Source: Haliclona indistincta (lineage: Eukaryota > Porifera > Demospongiae > Haplosclerida > Chalinidae). Taken from it: a stretch of DNA of 64,000 bases. Positions 25,367 to 36,395 of the stretch are shown one piece after another (within the stretch, counting starts at the first letter, position 1; each line of letters starts with the position of its first letter). The translations under genes were made by a program, and so were the position numbers. The notes under the pieces were generated by a model. That model did no database searches and was not told the DNA's origin. It saw nothing but the letters and a program-made list of their open reading frames with translations. The DNA lies in assembly GCA_964017065.1 (NCBI GenBank), contig OZ024783.1, positions 3,865,816 through 3,929,815 on the forward strand. The letters are read 5' to 3'.

Positions 25367-26126
25367 AGCTGTAGTGATATCATAATGTAGTCCTCCATAT
25401 CACACTGTGCTGATTCACTGTATACCTATTAATAACTATTGCTCTGGCTGCAGGTTTTATACTTTTCAGTATTTTATCATTTTGATCACAACGTTACTAT
25501 ACACATTTTGAGTGAAACAAAAAATTAATGTCAAAAGTTAACCAAACCATCAAATTCAACTGGCATTCATTTTGATACTGTTTAGTTTTTACTATAGTCT
25601 CAAAATCGTGTCCGGTTGTTTTTCAATAATTATAGTTAAACTGCAAACCTACATGTAAGCCAAACTAACATGGACAAGAGTACGATTGCGAGAATAAATA
25701 TTATCGTCCTGCTAGCTAAATATCTGGAGAAGCAATTGATTGAGACAAACCCCTAGAAGCTGTAAGAAATAGAAAAATTCAATAGAAACAGCTCACAGTC
25801 TGTATACTGAAAAATATCAATGGTACGGTTTTCATCAATTTCATTGTGCAGTGCATCATTCAGTAGTCGTCTCTGTATAATCAAATTTGGTGATGAAAAA
25901 CTAGGTATTGCCGAAAAGTTGATTGTAACAGCTGTCATAGTGTATTTATTTCAGTTGAGGTGAGTCTTCGGGTGATTATCGTTGTTCATACTACCTGTAT
26001 TATCCGTCGCATCATTACAAAACAATGCCATTGTCGCATGCGCAATGGCGAGGGATACATAAGCCCACCACAGCACACGTATTAATCATATTGACCCGCC
26101 GCAGTATCACTAGTGTATAGAGCAAT
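25367..26126. other. Spacer between RING-TM gene and receptor copy 1
   Basis: No gene is seen. The 3' flank (25375-25680) is repeated at 27920-28230 with about 90 percent agreement by eye, marking a duplication of this stretch together with the receptor gene that follows. Confidence 0.7.
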
Positions 26127-27147
26127 ATGAATGAGAACTGCAGCCATCCAATGTCTACAAATGAAACATACACAATTCTTTGTTGTATGGGCTTCATTGG
26201 TCTGTCCTCGGTTATTGTGTGCTTCACTTCTGTAGTGCTAGTGTTCGTTTTTAAGTTATACGTATACTTCGTCCATCGCCTCGCTCTTTACCAGGTGTTG
26301 GCGGCTCTTTGCTATGGTCTCGTTCTCACGTTAGAACTACTGTTTCTTATCTTTCCTAAAGACGACGAAAAGAATCGCTGGCTGTGTGAAACAGTTGGTT
26401 TTCTTTTTCTTTACTTCTCATGGATGAAACTGCTCTTTACAGCCTGGCTGGTTATGAATCTGTTCTGCCAAGCTGTTCTCTACAAAGATCCTCAGAAAGA
26501 TTACAAGTATTATGAAGTGCTGTGTGTGATCACATTGAGGTTTATTTCCTCTTCTGTTCACATGGATACCACTTGTAAATGAAGAATATGGTCCTGCTGG
26601 TGCTTGGTGCTGGATTCAGAACTGGGAGAATAATTGCATCGATAACTTATTAGTTACAGGCGTTACAGAGCAGTTTGCACTGTGGTATGGGCCAGCTATG
26701 TTTGTCTCTATAGTGGAATCCATTGCAATAATTGTGATTGTACTCAGCTTACTGTTTTGCTATCAGCCTAATAACGCGCCTACAGGTACATCAACACCCC
26801 TACTGGAATCATCAAACAGTTCAGCACAGAAGCGGCGCAAGGCTCTCAATGAACTTCTTCCCCTTCTTGCCTATCCCATCCTATTTTTTTTGTTACTCAT
26901 ACCACCATTAATCAACAGAATTATTGGAGCAGCTTATACAGGGCAGCAGCCGAACATCACAGCGATTCTGGTCAGTGGTATATTCATCCCCTTGCAACCA
27001 TTCCTTGCTGGATTGACCCTTCTCATTCATGTACTTGTGCTAAAGATATGCTTCAGACGTACTGGATATCTTCGGTTGAGCACATACTCCAATGCATGGG
27101 CTTTCGTTGGACCTGGCTTATCATCATCTAGTACCAGCCAATTGTGA
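26127..27147 (+). pseudogene. Seven-transmembrane receptor copy 1, frameshifted
   Basis: It is the close paralogue of the intact gene at 29107. Reading is open from ATG 26127 through TM1-TM4 (FIGLSSVIVCFTSVVLVFVF, WLCETVGFLFLYFSWMKLLF). An extra base near 26538 (acattgagg against acattgatt in the intact copy) then shifts the frame. The second half (EYGPAGAWCWIQNW ... FALWYGP ... INRIIGAAYTGQQPN) stays open in the new frame. One indel in otherwise conserved sequence means recent inactivation, or a sequencing error. Confidence 0.85.
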
Positions 27148-27639
27148 ACAATTAGAAGCAGGCATTCATTTTTCTGGTGGTGATAAAGAATTGTCTACTA
27201 ACTGAGTATCCACACTATAAATGTTTATTTTTGTTCTAAATACGTACATGCAGTATAGCACTGAATGAATGCATGAGTAATTTACCAGACAACATTATAA
27301 TAGTATCTATGTAGCTTGTATTGTACGTCATTATAACACATAATCATTGTTTTAAAATTTTTCCTATAGAACTAATTATGCTTGTGCACTATACACCACT
27401 CAAGATTCACTATAATAATAGTTATTATAGTACAAACACTATGAAAATGGGCCGACTGATAACAGGTTTACAAGTTGTAGTTTGTACACAATTCTACTGC
27501 GGACAATGCATTATCATTTGCACATGACTGATATTATCAAGTTATCAGTCAGAATACGTACATTCCTTTAATCTTGTATTACATGAATTTTATTTTAGGG
27601 TGTGGCTACCCCGAACATTTTTGTTTTAACATTTTTAAC

Positions 27640-27935
27640 TTGACCGGCTGATTCAGTGGTGTGGTGGATGTACAGGCCCACCCTGGTATGCACCATATTG
27701 CAGAAGACTATGATATCTCAGAGAAGTTAATTGATGCATCAAAAAGAGCAATCTGTATTAAATCTAGTCGTAATGATCAACTTAGAAGAGATGCTAAACT
27801 GAATGCATCTAGAGAGAAGCGCTGTAGTTGTCCTCAGTGGTTCTGCAGGTGTTTCAAGACGTTCATATTGGTAGCTAGCACTATTTGTCATAGTTTTGCT
27901 TGCAGCAACTAACTTTATCATAATGTGGTCCTCCA
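27640..27935 (+). pseudogene. Mosaic of two RING-gene 3' fragments
   Basis: Bases 27655-27722 match, in the same orientation, plus-strand bases near 39945-40010, which are antisense to the Pro-rich exon of the gene starting at 41566. Bases 27725-27915 match the C-terminal coding end of the 24302 gene (NDQLRRDAKLNASREKRC, FCRCFKTFILVAS) with a frameshift in the anchor. There is no RING, start or splice context. It is what remains of a duplicated ligase gene upstream of receptor copy 2. Confidence 0.8.
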
Positions 27936-28454
27936 TATCACGCTGTGCTGATTCACATATTAATAACTATTGCCCTGGCTGCAGGTTTTATACTTATCAG
28001 TATTTTATCATTTTGATCACAAAGTTACTATACACATTTTGAGTGAAACAATTCTATAAAAAATTAAAATCAACCAAACCATCAAATTCAACTAGCATTA
28101 ATTTTGATACTGTTTAGTTTTTACTATAGTCTCAAAATCGTGTCCGGTTGTTTTTCAATACTTATAGTTAAACTGCAAACATACATGTAAATCAAACTAC
28201 ACGTAAAGACCACCGACAAGTGTACGATTCAGTATTGGCTACAAAACGCGCTTTACACCTGTTGTGACCATGTAAACGTCATGAACGAGCTACTGAACGT
28301 AATGGTTGTAAGTAAGAATGCTAGAGCTGGCTTGTACGCTCGACTTTGTAACTTAGGTTAGCAGCGACAAGAGGATTAATTAATGGAGTCGCTCTAACAG
28401 TCCAAACCGGTTCAAAAACCATGTCAGTTTTTCAAGAATTACTCACTTCTGGTA

Positions 28455-28856
28455 GTGTTTGATGCCTATCTAAGAAGTAAGTGCACTACCCCAGATAAAT
28501 ACACATACGATGGTGCAGGTTTGGTAGTGATTCGTACACTCAGGACAGCGCTAGGCTTACCGAAAGAAGAAAGTCTGAAAGATGAACAATTCGCGTGGGC
28601 GGCGATTTCAGTTTACCACTTTAGAAACGTCTGCCAGCTTTGCCAAAGGTATTTTCAAGCTCAGAACAATCGTCTGATCAATCCTAGATGTCTGGAATCT
28701 CGAGAAACGCTAAACCAGCGAAGATCTGCAACGCGTGCCTCTCTGAGAGTCGCCATCTTGATTTTCGTCGTCAAGCAAGCAGTGCCGGCGACTTTCATGG
28801 ACGTCCTACAAGCGCATACACTTCAGAGTCACTTAGAGATAGTTCAAATGCATTAG
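28455..28856 (+). other. Unassigned open reading stretch, 133 codons
   Basis: The reading VFDAYLRSKCTTPDKYTYDG, LRTALGLPKEESLKDEQFAW and CQLCQRYFQAQ looks protein-like in composition, and the start may lie upstream of 28455. I recognise no family. It lies in the duplicated spacer before receptor copy 2, where copy 1 has no counterpart. It could be a small gene, a lone exon or a transposon fragment. Confidence 0.35.
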
Positions 28857-29106
28857 AAATGTATAACAATAGAGATATATGCGAAAATTCATTTTCACAC
28901 ATGAGTATAGCCGCCATCTTAATTCAAGGTCATCCCTACTTGTCATTGCCGATCGGCAATGATAATTATCTATGTTCATACCGTCATCATTACAAAACAA
29001 TGGCGAGGGATACGACCGAGTACATGTACACGTCATGATTTATCGCTGTGCAGTGCAATGCCAGATTACCAGCAGTGCAGACAGTATCACTAGTGTATAG
29101 AGCAGT

Positions 29107-30204
29107 ATGAACGAGAGCTGCAGCCATTCTATGTCTACAAATGAAACAGACACGATTCTTTGTTGTATGGGCTTCCTAGGACTGTCCTCGGTTATTGTGT
29201 GCTTAACTTCTGTAGTGCTAGTGTTCGTTTTTAAGCTGTACATATACTTCGTCCATCGCCTCGCTCTTTACCAGGTGTTGGCGGCTCTTTGCTATGGTCT
29301 CGCTATCACGTTAGAACTACTGTTTCTTATCTTTCGTAAAGATGATGAAAAAAATCGCTGGCTGTGTGAAACAGTTGGTTTCTTTTTTCTTTACTTCTCA
29401 TGGGTGAAGCTGCTCTTTACGGCCTGGCTGGTTATGAATCTGTTTTGCCAAGCTGTTCTCTACAAAAATCCTCAGAAAGATCACAAGTGTTATGAAGTGC
29501 TGTGTGTAATCACATTGATTTTATTTCCCCTTCTGTTCACATGGATACCACTTGTAAATGAAGAATATGGTCCTGCTGGTGCTTGGTGCTGGATTCAGAG
29601 CTGGAAGGATAATTGCATCGATAACTTATCAATTGCTGGCATTACAGAGCAGTTTGTGCTGTGGCATGGGCCAGCTATGTTTGTTTCTATAGTGGAATCT
29701 ATTGCAATAATTGTGATTGCACTCCGCTTACTGTTCTGCTATCAGCCTAATGATGTGCCTACAGGCATAGTAAGACCCCAAACGGAATCATCAAGAAGTT
29801 CAGCACAGAAGCGGCGCAAGGCTCTCAATGAACTTCTTCCACTTCTTGCCTATCCCATCCTATTTTGTTTGTTACTTATACCACCATTAATCAACAGAAT
29901 AATTGGAGTAGCTTATACTGGCCAGCAGCCGAACATCACAGCGATTCTGGTTAGTGGTATATTCATCCCCTTGCAACCATTCCTTGCTGGATTGACCCTT
30001 CTCATCCACGTACTTGTGTTAAAGGTATGCTTCAGACACACTGGATATGTACGGTTTAGCACATACTCTGATGCATGGCATTTCCGCATTCTTGGGGTTT
30101 TCACTGGGCCTGGCTCATCATCAGATTCTATTACCAATTACGAAGAATATGAAGAATTAAGTCTGCATTTTTCTGCTGATGATAAAGAATTGTCCACTAA
30201 CTGA
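29107..30204 (+). CDS. Seven-transmembrane receptor, cAMP-receptor-like (copy 2, intact)
   Basis: Single exon, 365 aa. A short N-terminus with potential N-glycosylation sites (NESC, NETD) precedes seven hydrophobic segments: LGLSSVIVCLTSVVLVFVF, LALYQVLAALCYGLAITLEL, FFFLYFSWVKLLFTAWLVM, VITLILFPLLFTWIPLV, MFVSIVESIAIIVIAL, LLAYPILFCLLLIPPLI and FLAGLTLLIHVLVLKVCF. The extracellular loop has GAWCWI followed by FVLWHGP, as in Dictyostelium cAR-type receptors (WCWI ... FYGP). A basic third loop (QKRRKALNEL) and an acidic tail suit G-protein coupling. Ligand unknown. Closest relative: copy 1 at 26127. Confidence 0.8.
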   Translation: MNESCSHSMSTNETDTILCCMGFLGLSSVIVCLTSVVLVFVFKLYIYFVHRLALYQVLAALCYGLAITLELLFLIFRKDDEKNRWLCETVGFFFLYFSWVKLLFTAWLVMNLFCQAVLYKNPQKDHKCYEVLCVITLILFPLLFTWIPLVNEEYGPAGAWCWIQSWKDNCIDNLSIAGITEQFVLWHGPAMFVSIVESIAIIVIALRLLFCYQPNDVPTGIVRPQTESSRSSAQKRRKALNELLPLLAYPILFCLLLIPPLINRIIGVAYTGQQPNITAILVSGIFIPLQPFLAGLTLLIHVLVLKVCFRHTGYVRFSTYSDAWHFRILGVFTGPGSSSDSITNYEEYEELSLHFSADDKELSTN

Positions 30205-30958
30205 TTGAGTATCACTCTAAATTGTTTTTGCAGTACAATCGAAATTCAAGCAAGCTATTCATAATGCAGCTGTTCTCTGACCTAGTATAGTAAAATGTGC
30301 ATTCCTATGGCTAGCAAGCAACTAATCACCTTACTAAACATGGCAAACACTAATTATTTTGCTAAGCATGGTTAACTATATCTTATGCCTCATTAAAAAG
30401 AAATTTCTGGTTCTTAGGGGGGTGCTCAAGCACTGAAAGCACCCTTGTAAAATGCCCCTGAATTCATTACAAGCTACATAGATATTATAATAATTGTCTG
30501 GTAAATTATTTATGCATTCATTCAGTACCATAATTTTTAGAACACAATAAGAATAATACTAATAATTTCGGTCGTGGTCAATAAATAATGGGTGTGGTTT
30601 ATATGAATATATAATTAAGCACCCTCCTACTCCAAATCGCCACTGAATGATGTCACTATTAAAGAATTCCTATAGAACTAATTACGCTTGTGCACTATAC
30701 ACCACTCAAGATTCACTATAATAATAGTTATTATAGTACATACATACGTTATGAAAATGGGCTGACTGATAACAGGTTTACAAGTTGTAGTTTGTACACG
30801 ATTCTAATCATAGTTACTGTGGACCATGCATTAGCATTTGGTCACATGACTGATAATTATAATCAAGTTATGGTTTGTACTGGTTCTTTTAATTTGCTCA
30901 AAAATTATTATTCTTGTTTTCTAACGTTTATGTGATGACTTTTGAATTTTACACTGGG
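30205..30958. other. Intergenic after receptor copy 2
   Basis: AT-rich and no gene seen. Bases 30665-30800 repeat 27362-27497 (actaattacgcttgtgcact, accactcaagattcactata), the 3' flank of receptor copy 1, so the duplicated unit extends at least that far. Confidence 0.7.
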
Positions 30959-30959
30959 A

Positions 30960-31515
30960 GCTCAGGACCCACTGCATACAGACACACACAGCTCAGGACC
31001 CACTGCATACAGTCACATGCAGCTCAGGACCCACTGCATACAGTCACATGCAGCTCAGGACCCACTGCATACAGTCACATGCAGCTCAGGACCCACTGCA
31101 TACAGTCACATGCAGCTCAGGACCCACTGCATACGGACACATACAGCTCAGGACCCACTGCATACAGACACATACAACTCAGGACCCACTGCATACAGGT
31201 CACATGCAGCTCAGGACCCACTGCATACAGACACATACAGCTCAGGACCCACTGCATACAGACACATACAGCTCAGGACCCACTGCATACAGACACATAC
31301 AGCTCAGGACCCACTGCATACAGACACATACAGCTCAGGACCCACTGCATTCAGACACATACAGCTCAGGACCCACTGCATACAGACACATACAGCTCAG
31401 GACCCACTGCATACAGACACATACAGCTCAGGACCCACTGCATACAGACACATACAGCTCAGGACCCACTGCATAAAGACACATACAGCTCAGGACCCAC
31501 TGCATACAGACACAT
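30960..31515. repeat. 31-bp minisatellite, about 18 copies
   Basis: The unit is agctcaggacccactgcata + cagacacatac. Copies are nearly identical; the 5' ones have cagtcacatgc and one has an extra base. Since 31 leaves a remainder of 1 when divided by 3 and the unit has no stop, all three plus-strand frames read through with a 31-residue period. No flanking coding exon is seen, so it is not called a gene. Confidence 0.97.
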
Positions 31516-31822
31516 TGCAGTGAAGACAGTCTGTACAACTATATAGCTAGTGAAGGTGACAAAAATAAATATTTCCTGCATGCATGTACTGCAGGCTGCA
31601 TGGCTGGTAACAACAATTGACATGTACATTTAGTCAGATTGAACACGGTTTACGCTCTAAGGTTGACGCTTTTAGATTGCAAGAAGTAGTGAAACCGCTG
31701 TAGAGGCGGGTCCCATAGCTCGCTAGACTACGTTGTAGCAGGCTAGCGGTAGCATGCAGGAGTCCATAATCGACCGCGCCTACTAAGAGCCCCGCCCAAT
31801 TATTGTATGTGCTAATGTAAAC

Positions 31823-32819
31823 ATGGCGTTTCCTAAGCCTATCGGAGGATATGAGTGCGAGTATGTAGACCCGATCCCTGAATCTCTTATCTGTCCCGTG
31901 TGCCTCCTGCCGTTCTGTGATCCTCACCTGTTGGACTGCTGTGGAGCCAAGTACTGCGCCGAGTGTATCGGACGAGTCAAGGCATCCGTTCAACCAGTTT
32001 GCCCCGTCTGTAAACATAGCGGGTTCAACACGATGCTGGACAAGAACGATCAGCGAAGGGTACTAATTCTTAGAGTTCGATGCTCAATGAAGAAGGAAGG
32101 ATGCAAGTGGGAGGGTGAGCTACGCCGCTTGAACGATCACGAGAAAGATGATTGTGGATGGACTATAGCAAAGTGTCGATTTGGCTGTGGTGGGCGTATC
32201 CCTCGCCGTCGACTGGCAGAGCACGAACAAGATGAATGCCCACAGCGATCAGTGAATATTAATCTGATAAAAAAGATGGAGCAACGTCACATGGCTGAGT
32301 TAGAAGCTATAAAAAGAGAAATGGAGAAGAGGGACAAAGCTCATAAGGAAGAGATGAAGCGGTTAGAACAGCATATGAACAAGTGCTTGTCTGCACAGGA
32401 AACAAGAATCGACGTAAGGTTCTTTACACATGATCACTGTATTGCTTTAATACGACATTTGATTTGTTCTATAGAATGCAGTCAAGTGTGTCACTGACAT
32501 AAAGGAGTGGTTTAAAAAAGAAATTAAAGAAATAAAGGTCACACAACATCATGAGGCTAGCACTGCTGCTAAGATGCCACAGCAAAAACAAGCAGATCAA
32601 GGGAAAAAAACCAAACCATCACCTGAGCCTGCCGAGCAGGCTAGCTCGACCGAATCAACAGATAAAGCAACGCATTATACAACAACACGAACATCAGATA
32701 CAGCTATTAAATTTTCAGCAATACCAGTATTGAATTTTTCATCAAAAAAGCCATTTGATTTTACACTTGGAGATAATCCACTGATAAAAGAAGCAGCTGC
32801 TAGCACAAACAACACTTAA
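31823..32819 (+). CDS. RING + TRAF-type zinc finger protein, two exons
   Basis: Exons 31823-32413 and 32475-32819 join in phase; the product is 311 aa. RING-like domain at about 26-66 (LICPVCLLPFCDPHLLD-CCGAKYC) without the His ligand, TRAF-type zinc finger region (CSMKKEGCKWEGEL ... RRRLAEHEQDECP), then a coiled coil (KKMEQRHMAELEAIKREMEK) that crosses the intron. The second exon is Lys/Ser/Thr-rich and ends with Phe-rich text (NFSSKKPFDFTLGDNP), a weak echo of the FG repeats of the gene at 37491. The exon border lies at the same place (after the heptads) as in the minus-strand paralogues. Confidence 0.85.
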
Positions 32820-32871
32820 ATGAATTATTGAAAACCACTGCAATGTGAAATTTCTCTCAATGTTAGTTAGC

Positions 32872-32965
32872 CCATAGATATTACAGATATTAGTATTATT
32901 ATTGTAATATATATGGATATTATAATAATTATTACAGATTATTGTTATTATTGTAATATCTATGG
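32872..32965. repeat. AT-rich palindromic repeat
   Basis: The flanks catagatattacag and ttgtaatatctatgg pair, and the inside is tandem attattgtaatat-like sequence. It is probably a small foldback element with no coding content. Confidence 0.6.
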
Positions 32966-33178
32966 TTAGCCGTCAGTACAGTCTCATACTTTAGTAAAGA
33001 TTTTTATCTTGGTATCATGTAATTGTGTTCATCTATCATAGAGTATTTATAATATAACACATGCTTTTAATTCAGAGAGAGTGTCTCATCGTCCCCATTC
33101 TCTGAAGCCTACAATCTGGAAATATTCAAATTTGCAAGTGGGCTTCAGGTGGCGTGATACCAGATTTAATGATATTCA

Positions 33179-33540
33179 TGACTTTAGCGAGTAGCTTTCT
33201 TTTTGAATAGCCATGGGTAGTACAAGACGACTGAGCCCGCCCGGTGGAACTTGATCGGTTGGGGAGGTTTTTCTTAAGCGTACGAAGCTAAAACTGCTCC
33301 AGCACAGATGGTAGGAGAGCCTGCTGGAGCAGTTTTTCTTCGCCTAACTTAAGAAATAATTATCTCCCCAACCGACCGTTCTTGCCAGGGTCGCCACCGG
33401 GCGGGCTCGTCTTTCTGCTATGGGTACTTGAACCGCGCTGCGCGGCTGAAACTTGATATGTGTGGTCGAAGACTCACGCTGCAAGTTCGTCTGTACAAAT
33501 ACCCATGGCTAGAAAATAAAGCTACTTGCTAAAGTCATGA
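33179..33540. mobile_element. Nested foldback element, about 360 bp
   Basis: Three pairs of arms nest: catgactttagcgagtagct with agctacttgctaaagtcatg at the ends, gagcccgcccggtgg with ccaccgggcgggctc inside, and ggttggggaggtttttcttaag / cttaag...ctccccaacc with aactgctccagc / gctggagcagtt at the core. The RNA would be one long hairpin. It lies 130 bp before receptor copy 3. No transposase. Confidence 0.85.
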
Positions 33541-33668
33541 AATCAGTTCAGTTTTTTGTCGTAATAACAATAGAATAATTGAATTTTCTGCGCGCTTTGC
33601 GCGATCATTCGTTGACCCCTTAAAATTTTCGGATTTGCCCCTGACTGTGCATTCAGTGGAGCCTGATC

Positions 33669-34697
33669 ATGACTAGAAACTGCAGCTACCAAGTGGATAC
33701 AAACGAAACGGAGAACATTCTTCAGTGGATGGGCTATTTGGGATTGATGTCTACTGTTGTTTGCATAACTGCCGCAGTGCTAGTGTTCATGTTCAAGCTA
33801 CATGTGTATTTCGTCTACCGCCTCGGCCTTTATCAAGTTGGGTCGGCTGTTTTGTATGATATCGCGCTAACGCTTGATGAGGTCATACTGTTTCCTAATG
33901 ATGGCATTAATGATGCACAGAATCTCTGGCTGTGTAAAACGGTTGGCTTCTTTTTTCTCTATTTCTCATGGGTGAAGCTGCTCTTTACAGGCTGGCTGGT
34001 TGTGCATCTGTTTTGCCTAGCGGTTTTCTATAAAAATCTTCAGAAAGATCACAAGCGTTATGAAAAGGTGTGTTTTATGATATCAATCTTGCTTCCTCTT
34101 CTGTTCTCATGGATACCATTTGCGAGTGGAGCATATGGTCCTGCTGGTGCTTGGTGTTGGATTCAGAATTGGAAAGATAACTGCATAGACAACATATCAA
34201 TTGCTGGAGTTGTAGAGCAGTTTGCACTGTGGTATGGGCCAGCTATGGTGATCTCTGTAGTGGAATCCATTGCAATAATTGTGATTGTATTACGCTTATT
34301 GTGTTGCTATATGCCTGTGGAAGTGACACAAAATGCACAAAAGCGATGCAAGGCTCTCAGTGAACTTCTTCCACTTCTTGCCTATCCCATCCTATTTTGT
34401 GTTTTACTAATACCTCCGCTAGTGAACAGAATAGTTGAAGCAGCTAGCACAGGCCAGCAGCCAAACACTGCCGCAATAATAGCTAGTGGTATATCTGTCC
34501 CTTTGCGTTCATTCTTTTCTGGATTGACCTTGCTAACTCATGTTCTTGTGATAAAGATGTGCTTCGGACGTACTGAATACGTACAATCGACCACATACCC
34601 TGATGCATGGGTCTTTGTTAATTATGGCTCATCATCTCATGGTAGTACCAATTGTGAAGCAAATGTTTATCATGTTAATCGTGGTAAAGTAGTGTAA
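33669..34697 (+). CDS. Seven-transmembrane receptor, cAMP-receptor-like (copy 3, intact)
   Basis: Single exon, 342 aa, the same fold as copy 2 but more divergent. It opens MTRNCSYQVDTNETENIL (two N-glycosylation sites) and has TM1 LMSTVVCITAAVLVFMFKL, TM3 FFFLYFSWVKLLFTGWLVV, the loop AYGPAGAWCWIQNWKDNC-ID and FALWYGP before TM5. The third loop is short (VTQNAQKRCKALSEL) and lacks the Ser-rich insert of copies 1 and 2. Tail of about 40 residues. Its divergence shows the family predates the recent duplication that made copies 1 and 2. Confidence 0.8.
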   Translation: MTRNCSYQVDTNETENILQWMGYLGLMSTVVCITAAVLVFMFKLHVYFVYRLGLYQVGSAVLYDIALTLDEVILFPNDGINDAQNLWLCKTVGFFFLYFSWVKLLFTGWLVVHLFCLAVFYKNLQKDHKRYEKVCFMISILLPLLFSWIPFASGAYGPAGAWCWIQNWKDNCIDNISIAGVVEQFALWYGPAMVISVVESIAIIVIVLRLLCCYMPVEVTQNAQKRCKALSELLPLLAYPILFCVLLIPPLVNRIVEAASTGQQPNTAAIIASGISVPLRSFFSGLTLLTHVLVIKMCFGRTEYVQSTTYPDAWVFVNYGSSSHGSTNCEANVYHVNRGKVV

Positions 34698-35314
34698 CTA
34701 AGCACCATCATAACTTATTGTGTAGTAACTATAATAGCAATGCATTCCTTGGCGACATGTTGAGTACTAGTATTTTTAGAGAGTTGTTTAGTATTAATAT
34801 TTAATTTTTTGAATTGTACTAGTATGTTTGAAGAATTCTTTAGAGTATTTTTGAATCGTATTTTGAGTAATAGTATTGTTTTTGTGTGACTATGTAAACC
34901 ATCGTTTACCCACAGTTCAGGGGTAGATCCTAGGGGGAGTCCGAGGGATTTCCCCCTGAGCTGCTGAGTATTGACTCGAGACCGCTAATTGCGCCGATTA
35001 TGCTAGCATAATTTTTGGCATTTTAGGCATGATAAAGCATTGAGCATATTGCTAGCATAATAATAGGTACCATCACAGAGCTCGCGAATAAGTGTACTCA
35101 ACAGCGAACTATCGGCTGTCGTAAGAGTTGTATATCTTGGGTAAGTCTGCATGATAAAGCGTGTGCGTTATTTAGAATAATAAATAATCCTTGCCAGTCC
35201 AGTATTACAGTCCAGTGTTCCAGTCCAGCGAATATACACGTATTAATCGCTGTGCAGTGGAATACCAGATTATTGACCCGAAGTGCAGACAGTATCACTA
35301 CTGTATAGAGCAGT
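34698..35314. other. Intergenic between receptor copies 3 and 4
   Basis: AT-rich. Bases 35225-35314 resemble the sequence just upstream of copies 1 and 2 (cgctgtgcagtg, cagacagtatcacta, tgtatagagcagtatga), a conserved proximal promoter/5' leader of this receptor family. Confidence 0.6.
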
Positions 35315-36395
35315 ATGAAATTGATTAATGGATCGAATTGCAGCCATCCAATGTCTAGAAATGAAACAGACACGATTCTTCGTTGTATGGGCTTCATTGG
35401 ACTGTCCTCGGTTATTGTGTGTTTCACTTCTGTCGTGCTAGTGTTCGTTTTTAAGCTATACAAATACTTCGTCCATCGCCTCGCTCTTTACCAGGTGTTG
35501 GCGGCTTTGTTATAATTATGGTCTCACACTCACGTTAGAACTACTGTTTCTTATCGTTCGTAAAGATGATGAAAAGAATCGCTGGCTCTGTGAAACAATT
35601 GGGTTCTTTTCTCTTTACTTCTCATGGGTGAAGCTGCTTTTTGCAGCCTGGCTGGTTATGAATCTGTTTTGCCAAGCTGTTCTCTACAAAGATCCTCAAA
35701 GAGATCACAAGTGTTATGAAAAGTTGTGTGTAATCACATTGATTTTATTTCCCCTTCTGTTCACATGGATACCACTTGTAACTGAAGAATATGGCCCTGC
35801 TGGTGCTTGGTGCTGGATTCAGAACTGGAAGAATAATTGCATCGATAACGTATCAATTACTGGCGTTACAGAGCAGTTTGCACTGTGGTATGGGCCAGCT
35901 ATGTTGGTCTCTGTAGTGGAATCCATTGCAATAATTGTGATTGTATTCTGGCTACTGTTTTGCTATCAGCCTCTAGCTAATGACAGTCAAGGAACATCAG
36001 CATACCTTTTGGAAGAAACACAAAGTGCTGCACAAAAGCGACGCAAAGCTCTGAAGGAACTTCTTCCACTTCTTGCCTATCCCATCCTATTTTGTGTGTT
36101 ACTTATACCACCATTAGTGAACAGAATAATTGGAGCAGCTAACAAAAGCCAGGAGCCTAACGTTACTGCTATTCTAGCTAGTGGCATAACTGTCCCTTTA
36201 CGCTCATTCTTTGCTGGCTTGACCTTGTTCATTCACATTCTTGTTTTAAAGATATGCTTCAGACGTACTGGATATGTTCGGTTGATCACATACTCCAACC
36301 CATGGGTTTTCGTTGGGCCTGTCTCTACCGATAATTATGAAGAGATTGAAGCAAGTGGCATTCATCATGCTGATGCTGATAAAATACTTAACTAA
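35315..36395 (+). pseudogene. Seven-transmembrane receptor copy 4, frameshifted
   Basis: Open from ATG 35315 (MKLINGSNCSHPMSRNETDT) to the end of TM2. Near 35510 four extra bases (ggctttgttataattatggt against ggctctttgctatggt) then cause a stop at once. The rest (LFAAWLVMNLFCQAVLYKDP ... EYGPAGAWCWIQNW ... INHILVLKICFRR-like TM7) is open to 36395. Everything but the indel looks maintained, so inactivation is recent or the indel is polymorphic. Confidence 0.85.

Noticed and set aside
27661..27912. Small protein gene
   Set aside because: Its first part is the antisense of another gene's exon and the second a broken copy of the 24302 gene's end.
30960..31515. CRISPR-like array (also 51729-51905, 21801-21960)
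   Set aside because: Repeats are directly joined without unique spacers, and the DNA is eukaryotic.
30914..31546. Plus-strand protein of about 200 residues
   Set aside because: It is the 31-bp minisatellite read in frame; all three frames are equally open and no exon joins it.
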